NCBI GenBank assembly: GCA_016705325.1
Contig: JADIYJ010000033.1
Coordinates: 1-64,000 of the forward strand
Length of the DNA: 64,000 nt
Direction of reading: 5' to 3'
From: Pseudomonadota bacterium
GTDB lineage: Bacteria; Pseudomonadota; Gammaproteobacteria; Steroidobacterales; Steroidobacteraceae
Under the pieces are notes generated by a model. It was not told the DNA's origin. It worked only from the letters and a program-made list of their open reading frames with translations, and did not search any database. Every line of letters begins with the position of its first letter. Positions within the stretch are counted from its first letter, which is position 1. The translations under genes and the position numbers were made by a program. Shown piece by piece: positions 29,151 to 37,886 of the stretch.

Positions 29151-31094
29151 ATGCACAAGCAGCTGTACGAAGTGCCGGCGACGTTTGCGGTCAGGGCGCG
29201 CTACCGCAAGCAAGACTACGAGCAGGCCTACGCCGAATCGATCCGCGACCCTGAAGGCTTCTGGGGCCGCATGGGCCAGCGCATCGACTGGGTGCAGCCG
29301 TACACGAAGGTGAAGGACGTCAGCTTCGACGCGCACGACTTCCACATCCGCTGGTACTACGACGGCAAGCTCAACGTTTCGTACAACTGCCTCGATCGTC
29401 ACCTGGCAGCGCGCGGCGACAAGACAGCGTTCATCTACGAAGGCGACGACCCCGAGGTCTCGCAGCACGTCACTTACCGTGAGCTCTATCACCGCGTCTG
29501 CAGGCTCGCCAACGCGCTGAAAAGCCTGGGCGTGCAGAAAGGCGATCGAGTCACCATCTACCTGCCGATGATTCCCGAGGCCGCCGTTGCGATGCTCGCG
29601 TGCGCACGCATCGGCGCGGTGCATTCGGTGGTCTTCGGCGGCTTCTCGCCGGATTCGCTCGCGGGTCGCATCGCCGATTGCGCTTCGACCGTCGTGATCA
29701 CGGCGGACGAAGGCGTGCGCGGCGGCAAGACGGTGCCCCTCAAGGCCAACGTGGACCAGGCGCTGTCGGCGCCCGGCACCGAGACCGTCAGGCACGTGCT
29801 GGTCGTCAAGCGCACGGGTGCGGCGGTCGCGATGTACCACCGCGACCAGTGGTACGACCAGCTGGCCGATGCGCAGGCCGATGAATGCGAGCCGGTCGCG
29901 GTTGACGCCGAGGACCCGCTGTTCATCCTGTATACGTCTGGCTCCACCGGCAAGCCGAAGGGCGTGCTGCACACGAGCGGCGGGTACCTCGTCTATGCCG
30001 CGCTGACGCATGAGGCCGTCTTCGACCTGCGCGAGGACGACGTGTACTGGTGCACGGCGGATGTCGGCTGGGTCACGGGCCACAGCTACGTCGTGTACGG
30101 GCCGCTCGCCAACGGCGCAACGTCGCTGATTTTCGAGGGCGTGCCGAGCTACCCGGGCCCGGATCGCTTCTGGCAGGTCTGCGACAAGCACAAAGTCACG
30201 ATCTTTTACACCGCGCCCACGGCACTGCGCGCGTTGATGCGCGAAGGCGACGGTCCCGTGAAAAAGCATGCGCGTTCCACGCTGCGCCTGCTCGGGACCG
30301 TCGGCGAGCCGATCAATCCGGAAGCATGGGAGTGGTACCACCGCGTGGTCGGCGACGGCCGCTGCCCGATCGTCGACACGTGGTGGCAGACCGAGACCGG
30401 CGGCATCCTGATCAGCCCGCTGCCGGGCGCAATCGACCAGAAGCCGGGCTCGGCGACCAGGCCGTTCTTCGGCGTGAAACCGGGGCTGGTCGACAACGAC
30501 GGCCAGTCGCTCGAGGGCGCCAACGAAGGCAACCTGGTGTTGAACGACAGCTGGCCCGGCCAGATGCGCACGGTATTCGGCGATCACCAGCGCTACATCG
30601 ACACGTATTTCCGCAGCTTTCCGGGTCGTTACTTCACCGGCGACGGGGCCAGGCGCGATGCCGATGGCTACTACTGGATCACGGGCCGCGTCGACGACGT
30701 GCTGAACGTCGCGGGCCACCGCCTCGGCACGGCTGAGATCGAGAGCGCGCTGGTGGCGCACGCCAGGGTTGCCGAAGCGGCCGTCGTCGGCTGCCCGCAC
30801 GACATCAAGGGGCAGGGCATCTACGCCTACGTCACGCTCGTGCACGACGCCGAGCCCACGGAGGAACTGCGCAAGGAACTGCGCGAATGGGTCCGGCGGG
30901 AGATCGGCCCGATCGCGACACCGGATCACATCCAGTGGGCGCCGGGGCTGCCGAAGACGCGCTCCGGCAAGATCATGCGGCGCATCCTGCGCAAGATCGC
31001 GGCCAACGAGCACGAGGCGCTCGGCGACATTTCGACGCTGGCGGATCCCGGCGTGGTCGCGCAGCTCGTCGACAATCGGATGGTGCGTTCGTAG
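29151..31094 (+). CDS. acs: Acetyl-CoA synthetase
   Basis: This 647-residue AMP-forming acyl-CoA synthetase has exactly the usual Acs length. It activates acetate to acetyl-CoA through acetyl-AMP in the cytoplasm. Core motifs are the phosphate loop LYTSGSTGKPKGVLHTSGG (residues ~260-280), TWWQTETGG (~410), the hinge region ITGRVDDVLNVAGHRLGTAE and the conserved C-terminal Lys region TRSGKIMRRILRKIA, the site where related enzymes are inactivated by lysine acetylation. The Trp in WWQTETGG is the residue that limits the acyl pocket to acetate or propionate. The start follows a GGGGAG Shine-Dalgarno. The gene ends 24 bp before the hairpin repeats. Confidence 0.95.
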   Translation: MHKQLYEVPATFAVRARYRKQDYEQAYAESIRDPEGFWGRMGQRIDWVQPYTKVKDVSFDAHDFHIRWYYDGKLNVSYNCLDRHLAARGDKTAFIYEGDDPEVSQHVTYRELYHRVCRLANALKSLGVQKGDRVTIYLPMIPEAAVAMLACARIGAVHSVVFGGFSPDSLAGRIADCASTVVITADEGVRGGKTVPLKANVDQALSAPGTETVRHVLVVKRTGAAVAMYHRDQWYDQLADAQADECEPVAVDAEDPLFILYTSGSTGKPKGVLHTSGGYLVYAALTHEAVFDLREDDVYWCTADVGWVTGHSYVVYGPLANGATSLIFEGVPSYPGPDRFWQVCDKHKVTIFYTAPTALRALMREGDGPVKKHARSTLRLLGTVGEPINPEAWEWYHRVVGDGRCPIVDTWWQTETGGILISPLPGAIDQKPGSATRPFFGVKPGLVDNDGQSLEGANEGNLVLNDSWPGQMRTVFGDHQRYIDTYFRSFPGRYFTGDGARRDADGYYWITGRVDDVLNVAGHRLGTAEIESALVAHARVAEAAVVGCPHDIKGQGIYAYVTLVHDAEPTEELRKELREWVRREIGPIATPDHIQWAPGLPKTRSGKIMRRILRKIAANEHEALGDISTLADPGVVAQLVDNRMVRS

Positions 31095-31117
31095 CGCTGC
31101 CGGCACGTGCTGGGGGC

Positions 31118-31262
31118 AAGCGACTGATCCGGGGCCTTCCCCCGAGCTTGGAAAGGCAGACACGCGCTCGGGGGAAGGCCCCGGATCAGTCGCTTCCAGT
31201 ACGCGGCACCTGAGCAAGTTTTCCGCCGAGCCGGAAAACCTGCACGGTGCACGCAGCGCCCA
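31118..31262 (-). repeat. Composite hairpin repeat, unit A (minus orientation)
   Basis: A perfect inverted repeat with 30-bp arms (31118-31147 and 31166-31195) encloses an 18-nt loop (31148-31165, TTGGAAAGGCAGACACGC). Towards higher coordinates a second hairpin follows (GTTTTCCG at 31218-31225, CGGAAAAC at 31232-31239). Read on the minus strand, the order is small hairpin, ~22-nt spacer, large hairpin, the same as unit B. There is no T-run. The element lies between acs and the DUF456 gene. Confidence 0.85.
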
Positions 31263-31349
31263 CCGGATGCAGCGTCGAGTGCGGCATGAATCGCGCCGGC
31301 CATTACCCCGCGCGCGTGTGCCGCCATCGGTGATCGTGGCCGCCGCTGG

Positions 31350-31492
31350 CAGGCTGCATGCGCCGTGCGGATTCTCGGGCCCTGGCGAGAATCCGCTCAG
31401 GCGCCGTCTTGCAAGCGATCGATCCGGTACCATTCCCCGAGCGCGTGTCTGCCTTTCCAAGCTCGGGGAATGGTACCGGATCGATCGCCTGC
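31350..31492 (+). repeat. Composite hairpin repeat, unit B (plus orientation)
   Basis: This is the inverted sister of unit A. A small hairpin has arms GGATTCTCG at 31369-31377 and CGAGAATCC at 31386-31394. A large hairpin has 32-bp arms at 31411-31442 and 31461-31492 with one mismatch, around the 18-nt loop GCGTGTCTGCCTTTCCAA (31443-31460). That loop is the exact complement of unit A's loop. The stems of A and B differ at about seven positions, and every change is matched in the partner arm. Confidence 0.85.
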
Positions 31493-31494
31493 AA

Positions 31495-31536
31495 CCGGCG
31501 AGTGCCTGCCTTTTCCGCTCGCCGGAAGAAGGCAGG
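31495..31536. other. Interleaved inverted repeats (pseudoknot-capable)
   Basis: Two 8-bp inverted repeats interleave. CCGGCGAG (31495-31502) pairs with CTCGCCGG (31518-31525), and CCTGCCTT (31505-31512) pairs with AAGGCAGG (31529-31536). The order A-B-A'-B' is that of an H-type pseudoknot in RNA. It lies directly after unit B and 31 bp from the DUF456 stop, so it could also end transcription on the minus strand. Confidence 0.4.
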
Positions 31537-31566
31537 AACCGCGCCCCAACTCTCGCCTCGCCGGAC

Positions 31567-32058
31567 TCAGCCGATCAGGTAGGCGAACAGGAAGATCCCG
31601 AGCATCGTGAACACGAGCGCGAGCTTCGCGAGCGTGCCGAACAGCAGGCCCATCCACGTCGCGAAACCCGCCTGCGTGGCTTTGCGCCACTCGCCATGCG
31701 AGAGCATCTCGCCGGCGACCGCGCCGACGAACGGTCCGAAGATCAGGCCGGGAATGCCAAGGAAGATGCCACCCAGCGCGCCAAGCGCGGCTCCCGCGAT
31801 CGCGAGCCTGGATGCTCCGACGCGCTTCGCACCCAGCGCCGTGGCGGCGAAATCGATGACGAACGATGCGGCCGTCAGCACACCGAGAACAGTGAGCGTG
31901 ATCCAGCCGACGCGCTGAAAGTCGTCGGCCCAGGCCGCGACCAGCAGACCGCCGAACACGAGCGGCACACCTGGCAGCGCCGGCAACACCGCGCCCGCCA
32001 GCCCGCCGAGCACCATGAGCAGGGCCAGGCCCCACATCCACACGTTGTTTCCTTCCAT
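31567..32058 (-). CDS. DUF456 family membrane protein
   Basis: This 163-residue inner membrane protein contains the repeated Gly-rich helices typical of DUF456: LALLMVLGGLAGAVLPALPG, VPLVFGGLLVAAWADDF, ITLTVLGVLTAASFVIDFAA, and GALGGIFLGIPGLIFGPFVG. A final helix is LALVFTMLGIFLFAYLIG. The start is placed at the ATG at 32058 (MEGNNVW), just ahead of the first helix. Function is not known for the family. It is divergent from hrpB, with ~50 bp between starts. Confidence 0.88.
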   Translation of the reverse strand: MEGNNVWMWGLALLMVLGGLAGAVLPALPGVPLVFGGLLVAAWADDFQRVGWITLTVLGVLTAASFVIDFAATALGAKRVGASRLAIAGAALGALGGIFLGIPGLIFGPFVGAVAGEMLSHGEWRKATQAGFATWMGLLFGTLAKLALVFTMLGIFLFAYLIG

Positions 32059-32108
32059 GAGCCAATCATGCACATTGCCTGCGCGATAGTCACAGGGACG
32101 CGCTCCGC

Positions 32109-34676
32109 TTGCGCTTTTCGCTGCCCCCGACCCCGATCCTCGACGCGCTGCCCGCATTGCGCGCGGCCTTGCGGGCGCATCGCAATGCGGTGCTCGAGGC
32201 ACCGCCGGGCGCGGGCAAGAGCACCGTGGTTCCGCTCGCGCTGCTGGACGAGCCCTGGCTCGGCGCAGACAAGCGCATCGTCATGTTGCAGCCGCGCCGG
32301 ATTGCAGCGCGCGCCGTGGCGCGAAGATTGTCGCAGCTTGCGGGCTCGGAGCCTGGACAGCTCGTGGGTTACCGCACCCGGCTCGAAACCCGCGTCGGCG
32401 CCGCGACGCGCATCGAGGTCGTGACCGAGGGGATCCTGGCGCGCCGACTGCAGAGCGATCCTGCGCTCGAGGACGTCGGCTGCGTGATCTTCGACGAGTT
32501 CCACGAGCGCAACCTGCAGTCGGATCTCGGCCTCGCGCTGGCACACGATGCGCAGCGCCATCTGCGCGACGACCTGCGCCTGCTGGTCATGTCGGCGACG
32601 CTGGACGGCGCAGCGGTGGCGACGGTTCTCGGCGATGCGGGGTCCGTGCGATCCGAGGGACGCGCCTTCGACGTCGCCACCAGGTACGCCACCGCGGTGC
32701 CGGCCGGTGTCAACCGCTGGCCCGAACCCATCGAGCAGCGCGCGGCTCGCGTCGTCCTGCGTGCGCTGGAGTCCGATCCGGGCGACGTGCTCGTCTTCCT
32801 GCCAGGCGCCGCGGAGATCCGGCGCTGCTGCGACGCCATCACGGCCGGAGCAGGCGATCCGTCACTGCTGGTCCTGCCGCTGTATGGCGACCTCGACGCC
32901 GCGGCACAGGATGCGGCGCTCGGTCCGGCGCCCGCAGGGCGCCGCAAAGTCGTCGTCGCCACGAACCTGGCCGAAACGAGCCTCACCATCGCTGGCGTGC
33001 GTATCGTCGTCGATGCAGGTCTGGAGCGACGGCAGCGCTTCGATCCTGGCAGCGGCATGAGCCGCCTCGAGACCGTCCCGATTTCCCGCGCCTCGGCCGA
33101 CCAGCGCCGCGGCCGGGCAGGGCGCACCGCGCCGGGCATCTGTTACCGGCTGTGGTCGGAATCTGCGCACGCCGCGCTGTCGGCGCAGGCCGTGCCGGAA
33201 ATCCTCGATGCCGATCTCGCGCCACTCGCGCTCGAACTCGCGTGCTGGGGCGCGAGCGATCCGCACTCGCTGGCCTGGCTCGATCCACCGCCGCTCGCGA
33301 CGCTGGCGCAGGCACGTGACCTGCTGCATCGGCTCGAGGCGATCGACGAACGTGGCCAGGCGACGCCCATCGGCCGTCGCATGGCCAGTCTCGGCACGCA
33401 CCCGCGGCTCGCGCACATGATCGAACGCGCCGCGGCACTGGGGCTGGCCGATCTCGCTTGCGATATTGCCGGGCTCCTCAGTGAGCGTGATCCGTTGCGC
33501 GCGCAAGGCATGCAGCGCGACCCGGACCTGCGGCATCGGCTGGACGTCCTGCGCGGTGCCCCGGCGCCCGCGGGCTTCGCGGTCGATGGCCGGGCGCTGC
33601 AACAGGTGCGACGTTCCAGTGAATTGTTTGCCCGGCGCAGCAGCCGCGACGACTCGACGCGCGCCGGCGCGGAGCCGCAACTCGCGCGTGACCAGGCCAC
33701 CGGTTTGCTGCTGGCATTCGCGTACCCCGACCGCATCGGCATGGCGCGGGCCGGCGAGAGTGGGCGTTACCTGCTGAGCCAGGGTCGCGGCGCCGCGCTG
33801 CAAGGCCCGTCGGCGCTGGCACGCAGCGAATTCATCGTTGCCGCCGAGGTCGATGCCGGTGAGCGCGAAGCAAAGCTGTACCTCGCGGCGCCGCTCGAGC
33901 GTGTGCTGCTCGAAAGGCATTTCGGTTCCCTCATCACGGCGCAGGACGAAGTTGCCTGGGATGCGCGGGCGGGCGCCGTCATTGCGCGTCGGGTGCGGCG
34001 CCTGGGTGCGCTGGTGCTGGAAGAACGCACGCTGCGCGACGGGATCGAGGCCGATACGCGCGCCGCAATGCTGGCGGGCATTCGCGCACTCGGGCTCGAC
34101 TGCCTGCCGTGGACGAAAGACCTGCAGCAATGGCGTGCGCGGGTCACCCTGGTACGCAACAGCGCAACGACACCAGAACAGGTCGCCGCATGGCCGGAAG
34201 TGTCGGATGCGACGCTGCTGGCAACGCTCGAAGACTGGCTTGCGCCGTGGCTCGCCGGCGTGACCCGCCGCGAGCACCTTGCCCGTGTCGACCTGCGCGG
34301 CGCGCTGCACGGTCTGCTCGACTGGAATGCGCAGCGCCGGCTCGACGAATGGGCGCCCACGCACCTGACCGTACCCAGCGGTTCACGGATCGCCGTGGGC
34401 TACACTGGCGCGGTGCCCGTGCTGGCCGTCCGCCTGCAGGAGGTGTTCGGCTGGATGGAGTCACCGCGGCTTGCCGGCGGTCGCGTGCCGGTCACGCTCG
34501 AACTGCTGTCGCCGGCGCGGCGTCCGGTGCAGGTCACCCGCGATCTCGCGAGTTTCTGGGCCCGGGGCTATGCCGAGGTGAAGAAGGAGTTGAAAGGGCG
34601 CTATCCCAGGCACTACTGGCCGGACGATCCCTACCTGGCGACGCCCACGCGCAAAGTCCGACCTGCCGGTGAGTGA
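32109..34676 (+). CDS. hrpB: ATP-dependent helicase HrpB
   Basis: This 855-residue DEAH-box helicase begins, in my reading, at a TTG at 32109, which gives the family's normal start ahead of Walker A. Motifs in order are APPGAGKST (motif I), QPRRIAARAVARRLSQ (Ia), IFDEFHERNL (motif II, DEFH form typical of HrpB), MSATLDG (III), TNLAETSLTIAGVRIVVDAG (V) and QRRGRAGRTAPG (VI). The C-terminal HrpB-specific region ends in the family block FWARGYAEVKKELKGRYPRH (near residue 820) followed by YWPDDPY. HrpB is widespread in proteobacteria as a putative RNA helicase of unclear substrate. Confidence 0.93.
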   Translation: MRFSLPPTPILDALPALRAALRAHRNAVLEAPPGAGKSTVVPLALLDEPWLGADKRIVMLQPRRIAARAVARRLSQLAGSEPGQLVGYRTRLETRVGAATRIEVVTEGILARRLQSDPALEDVGCVIFDEFHERNLQSDLGLALAHDAQRHLRDDLRLLVMSATLDGAAVATVLGDAGSVRSEGRAFDVATRYATAVPAGVNRWPEPIEQRAARVVLRALESDPGDVLVFLPGAAEIRRCCDAITAGAGDPSLLVLPLYGDLDAAAQDAALGPAPAGRRKVVVATNLAETSLTIAGVRIVVDAGLERRQRFDPGSGMSRLETVPISRASADQRRGRAGRTAPGICYRLWSESAHAALSAQAVPEILDADLAPLALELACWGASDPHSLAWLDPPPLATLAQARDLLHRLEAIDERGQATPIGRRMASLGTHPRLAHMIERAAALGLADLACDIAGLLSERDPLRAQGMQRDPDLRHRLDVLRGAPAPAGFAVDGRALQQVRRSSELFARRSSRDDSTRAGAEPQLARDQATGLLLAFAYPDRIGMARAGESGRYLLSQGRGAALQGPSALARSEFIVAAEVDAGEREAKLYLAAPLERVLLERHFGSLITAQDEVAWDARAGAVIARRVRRLGALVLEERTLRDGIEADTRAAMLAGIRALGLDCLPWTKDLQQWRARVTLVRNSATTPEQVAAWPEVSDATLLATLEDWLAPWLAGVTRREHLARVDLRGALHGLLDWNAQRRLDEWAPTHLTVPSGSRIAVGYTGAVPVLAVRLQEVFGWMESPRLAGGRVPVTLELLSPARRPVQVTRDLASFWARGYAEVKKELKGRYPRHYWPDDPYLATPTRKVRPAGE

Positions 34677-34685
34677 GCCCGCCCG

Positions 34686-35255
34686 GTGAGCCAGGGTCGG
34701 CAACGACATCGCGCGCCGCAGCAGGCACTGGCAGTGCTGACGCTGGTGCTGCTGGCGAGCGGGTGCACCCCTTTCCGTCCCGGCGTGCCGTCCGCAGCCG
34801 CGGCCGGCGAGCAAGCGCCGGCATCGCAGCAGGGCATGGGAGCGGCGATCGCGCAGCAGGCGCTGGCTCAGGTGGGCGCGCCGTACCGTTATGGCGGCGC
34901 CGGTCCCGCTCGTGGTTTCGACTGCAGCGGCCTGGTCAGCTACGCTCACTCACGCGAGGGCATCAGCGTGCCGCGCACGGCCGCGGCGCAGTTCGCCGCT
35001 GCACGCAAGGTCGATCCGGAATCGCTGCGCGCCGGCGATCTCGTCTTCTTCCGGCTGGTTCCGGGCAGCCGCGAAGTGACACACGTCGGCATCTACACCG
35101 GCCAGCGACGCTTCGTGCACGCGCCACAGACAGGCAGGAACGTGAGCGAGGCGAGCCTCGACGATCCGTACTATCGCGAGCGCTTTGCCGGCGCCGGGCA
35201 GTTATTTGCGGACGGACCTGGCACCGGACCGCGCCTCAGGTCCCCGCCGCGCTGA
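34686..35255 (+). CDS. C40 family (NlpC/P60) peptidase, lipoprotein
   Basis: This 189-residue cell-wall peptidase is anchored as a lipoprotein. The signal LAVLTLVLLASGC gives a lipidated Cys near residue 25, and a GTG start at 34686 suits it. The NlpC/P60 domain covers ~60-170 with the catalytic triad visible: Cys in RGFDCSGLVSYA, His in VTHVGIYTGQ and a third polar residue (His) in RRFVHAPQTG. Such enzymes cut gamma-D-Glu-diamino-acid bonds in murein stem peptides. It starts 9 bp after hrpB and may be co-transcribed with it. It most resembles the Spr/MepS-like single-domain group. Confidence 0.9.
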   Translation: MSQGRQRHRAPQQALAVLTLVLLASGCTPFRPGVPSAAAAGEQAPASQQGMGAAIAQQALAQVGAPYRYGGAGPARGFDCSGLVSYAHSREGISVPRTAAAQFAAARKVDPESLRAGDLVFFRLVPGSREVTHVGIYTGQRRFVHAPQTGRNVSEASLDDPYYRERFAGAGQLFADGPGTGPRLRSPPR

Positions 35256-35268
35256 AGGTGTCTTCGCC

Positions 35269-36183
35269 TCAGACGTAGTGTGCGCGGCACTCGGCCTCGC
35301 GGCCGCGCACGACGCGCCTGCCAGCGAGCGGTCCGTGCGTCTCGGTGACGACGGTGTGCTGGCCCTCGGAGTTCTCCGAGTCGTAGTGGAAGATCCGCAC
35401 CCAGTCCCGGGTGCGCTTCAGTTGATGCGCCTGGGCGGTGTTGGAGTAGATCGCGGTGAACTGCCACCCGTCGCGTTCCGCGTGCAGCACGGGCAGCCAC
35501 GCTTCCTGCGTCGGGTTGAAACGAATCGGTGCGATCGTCGGCAAGGTGCCGGCGGTTGCCTGCTCGCGGTACTGGCGATCGATGGCCAGCAGCGCTCCGA
35601 CTGCAGGCACGGGTCCCAGGGTGGCCGGCGGCGCGGTGCCGGCGTCTCGACCACGCACCAGCATCGCGTGCAGGTTGGCGCGGATCGCTGCGGCGCGGCG
35701 CGGGCCGACACCCGGCACGTTCTCGAGCCTGCCGTCATGCGCCGCCAGTTCGAGTCCTTCGAGCGTGTCGAGGTGCAGCTCTTCGTGAATGCGTTCGGCG
35801 AGGCGATGACCGAGGCCCGGCACCACCGTGAACAAGGCGACGGGATCGGCGCTGCCGCGCAACCGTTCGAGCTGCGACCAGTGTCCGGTGCGGACCATCT
35901 CGATGATCGCGGTTGCGATGCCCCGTCCGACGTGTGGCAGGCGGTCGAGACCCTCCGCCCCTTCGCGGTCGACGAGCCCGACGATTTCTGCGGCAGGCAG
36001 GCGGCCGATCGTGTCGGCAGCCTTGCGATAGGCGGCCACTCGATAGGGGTTGGCTCCCTGCGCGTGCAACAGATCCGCGGCTTCACGCAGGCGATCGGCA
36101 AAATCGAGCGCATGCGAACCGGTTGCGGACAAAGCGGCGGTGGTGGCCGCGGCTTTGGCCTCTGCTGCAGTGACTCGTTCCAT
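35269..36183 (-). CDS. Helix-hairpin-helix protein resembling the PolX N-terminal domain
   Basis: This 304-residue protein begins with a PolX-type 8-kDa/HhH region: FADRLREAADLLHAQGANPY, RVAAYRKAADTIGRL, then the hairpins LDRLPHVGRGIATAIIEMV and FTVVPGLGHRLAERIHEELH. A third HhH is LENVPGVGPRRAAAIRANL near residue 165. No nucleotidyltransferase or PHP catalytic residues follow. Instead there is a ~110-residue C-terminal domain with QFTAIYSNTAQAHQLKRTRD and WVRIFHYDSENSEGQHTVVT. It should bind DNA non-specifically through HhH motifs, but its enzymatic role, if any, is unknown. Similar stand-alone proteins are common in proteobacteria. The start was set at the ATG at 36183 (ERVTAAEAK). Confidence 0.82.
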   Translation of the reverse strand: MERVTAAEAKAAATTAALSATGSHALDFADRLREAADLLHAQGANPYRVAAYRKAADTIGRLPAAEIVGLVDREGAEGLDRLPHVGRGIATAIIEMVRTGHWSQLERLRGSADPVALFTVVPGLGHRLAERIHEELHLDTLEGLELAAHDGRLENVPGVGPRRAAAIRANLHAMLVRGRDAGTAPPATLGPVPAVGALLAIDRQYREQATAGTLPTIAPIRFNPTQEAWLPVLHAERDGWQFTAIYSNTAQAHQLKRTRDWVRIFHYDSENSEGQHTVVTETHGPLAGRRVVRGREAECRAHYV

Positions 36184-36264
36184 CTCCCGTACGTCGCGCC
36201 CACGGGGGCGACCTGGAAATCGAATTGAATGCTCGCGCCGATTGCGCGCGGCGACCATTCGGGT

Positions 36265-36295
36265 TTTACGAGAGGCGCGACAAACCGACTATGAT
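36265..36295 (+). promoter_or_regulatory. Candidate sigma-70 promoter of the alpha/beta hydrolase gene
   Basis: TATGAT at 36290-36295 (-10) with TTTACG at 36265-36270 (-35, four of six matches), spacing 19 bp. It lies 39 bp before the GTG start at 36334. The spacing is slightly long, so confidence is modest. Confidence 0.35.
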
Positions 36296-36333
36296 TCGCT
36301 GGAACGGTTCCGGAAACGCAGGGGAGCAGGATC

Positions 36334-37800
36334 GTGCGCGGAGTGTTGCGCTGGCTGGGCCGAACGGTGTCTGCGTTGCTGACGGCCTTGCTGCTCGTCG
36401 GTCTCGGGTTTTACCTGCATTTCCTCTGGGCCGGGCCGGAGCCGAAGCCCTGGCACCGCGTTCGCGCCATGGCCGAGTTCACCGCTTCCGACTACGCCGA
36501 CGGCCGAGTCACGACGCTCGCGCAATACCGCGAGCGCGAGCAGCTGCTTCTGGACCAAGTCCGGACTGAAATCACGCCGCAGCTCGGCGTCACTGACCGG
36601 CTGCCCCACAACCGGTTCAATCCCGGCAGCCGCAGCGATCCGGGCGTCTGGGCGTTGAACTGGAATCGTACTTTTGTCCTGCAGCCGGCAGCTGAACCCA
36701 TCGGCGGTGTGCTGTTGCTGCACGGCCTGACGGACTCGCCATACAGTTTGCGCAGTTTCGCCCGCGTGCTGGCGACGCAAGGGTATCGAGTCGTCGGACT
36801 GCGTCTGCCGGGGCACGGGTTCGCGCCGTCGGGTTTGCTGACGTTCAAGGCGGAAGACCTCGAGGCGGCGACCCGCCTGGCGATGCGTGACCTGCGCGCG
36901 TCGCTGGGCGCAGGCAAGCCGATCCAGATGATCGGGTATTCCAACGGCGCCGCACTCGCCGTCAGCTACGCGCTCGATGCGACGACGGACCTCACCTTGC
37001 CGCGACCCGCGGGGCTGGTGCTGATCTCGCCCGCGATCGGCATCACCCGGCTTGCCGCCATCGGCCGCATCCGCACCGGGCTGTCGGAACTGCAGGGCTT
37101 TGGACGCGCCGCGTGGCAGCAGATCGAACTGGAAGTCGACCCGTACAAGTACCAGTCGTTCAGCTTCCACGCGGCCGGTGAAACGCAGCGATTCACCAGC
37201 CGCCTCGCGCGGCGCCTCGCAACGAGTGCAAGCGAGGGCCCGCTGCGCGGCATGCCACCGATCCTCGCCTTCGTTTCCACCGTCGACTCCACCGTGCAGG
37301 CCTCGGCCGTCATCGATTCGCTGCTCGACCGGCTCGCGCCCGACGGTCACGAGCTCGTGTTGTTCGACGTCAATCGCCTGTCGATCGTGCAGCCGATGCT
37401 GATCGCCGATCCTGCACCGCTGACGCGCCGGTTGCTGGCACAGCCTCAGCGCCGGTTCGCCCTGACGCTGATCACCAACGCGTCGCCGAACACGCTGCAG
37501 GTGATGGAGCGGCGGTCGCCCGCGCTCGGCGCGCCGGCGACGGAACGAGCGCTCGACCTGGCCTGGCCGCGCAACGTCTTCTCGTTGTCGCACGTGGCGT
37601 TGCCTTTTCCACCCGACGATCCGCTCTATGGCTACGCTGCGCCGGCGTCGAACCGGCACATTCAACTGGGTCGGCTCGAGATTCGCGGCGAGAACGGCGT
37701 GCTCAATGTGCCGAACTGGATGCTGACCCGCCAGCGCAGCAATCCGTTTCATTCCTACGTCGTCGAGCGGATCAAGTCCTTCATGGCCGCCACGCCTTAG
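36334..37800 (+). CDS. Membrane-anchored alpha/beta hydrolase
   Basis: This 488-residue protein starts at a GTG (36334) after an AGGGGAG Shine-Dalgarno-like stretch. It has an N-terminal transmembrane helix (VSALLTALLLVGLGFYLHFL). The alpha/beta fold begins near residue 125 with GGVLLLHGLTDSPYSLRSFA (HG oxyanion motif and D), and the nucleophile elbow is MIGYSNGAAL (GxSxG, Ser near 207). VGLRLPGHGFAPSG lies between them. The late acid and His are probably in PILAFVSTVDSTV and NVFSLSHVALPFP. This points to a lipase or carboxylesterase working at the periplasmic face. The substrate is unknown. A short GC hairpin follows the stop. Confidence 0.82.
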   Translation: MRGVLRWLGRTVSALLTALLLVGLGFYLHFLWAGPEPKPWHRVRAMAEFTASDYADGRVTTLAQYREREQLLLDQVRTEITPQLGVTDRLPHNRFNPGSRSDPGVWALNWNRTFVLQPAAEPIGGVLLLHGLTDSPYSLRSFARVLATQGYRVVGLRLPGHGFAPSGLLTFKAEDLEAATRLAMRDLRASLGAGKPIQMIGYSNGAALAVSYALDATTDLTLPRPAGLVLISPAIGITRLAAIGRIRTGLSELQGFGRAAWQQIELEVDPYKYQSFSFHAAGETQRFTSRLARRLATSASEGPLRGMPPILAFVSTVDSTVQASAVIDSLLDRLAPDGHELVLFDVNRLSIVQPMLIADPAPLTRRLLAQPQRRFALTLITNASPNTLQVMERRSPALGAPATERALDLAWPRNVFSLSHVALPFPPDDPLYGYAAPASNRHIQLGRLEIRGENGVLNVPNWMLTRQRSNPFHSYVVERIKSFMAATP

Positions 37801-37802
37801 GA

Positions 37803-37820
37803 GCAGACGCGGTCGTCTGC
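37803..37820 (+). terminator. Small hairpin after the hydrolase gene
   Basis: GCAGACG (37803-37809) and CGTCTGC (37814-37820) form a 7-bp stem with a CGGT loop, 3 bp after the stop codon. There is no U-tract, so intrinsic termination is doubtful; it may simply protect the 3' end. Confidence 0.3.
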
Positions 37821-37886
37821 TACGATTCGCGCTGCCGCGCAGGGCGGGATGCGCGAACCAGAACGAACAAGCACAGGGGAAGGATC

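Noticed and set aside
28683..31094. HIT-acetyl-CoA synthetase fusion protein
   Set aside because: The continuous frame arises only from frameshifts after the HIT triad. The proper HIT ending exists in another frame, and Acs has its own start and ribosome-binding site at 29151.
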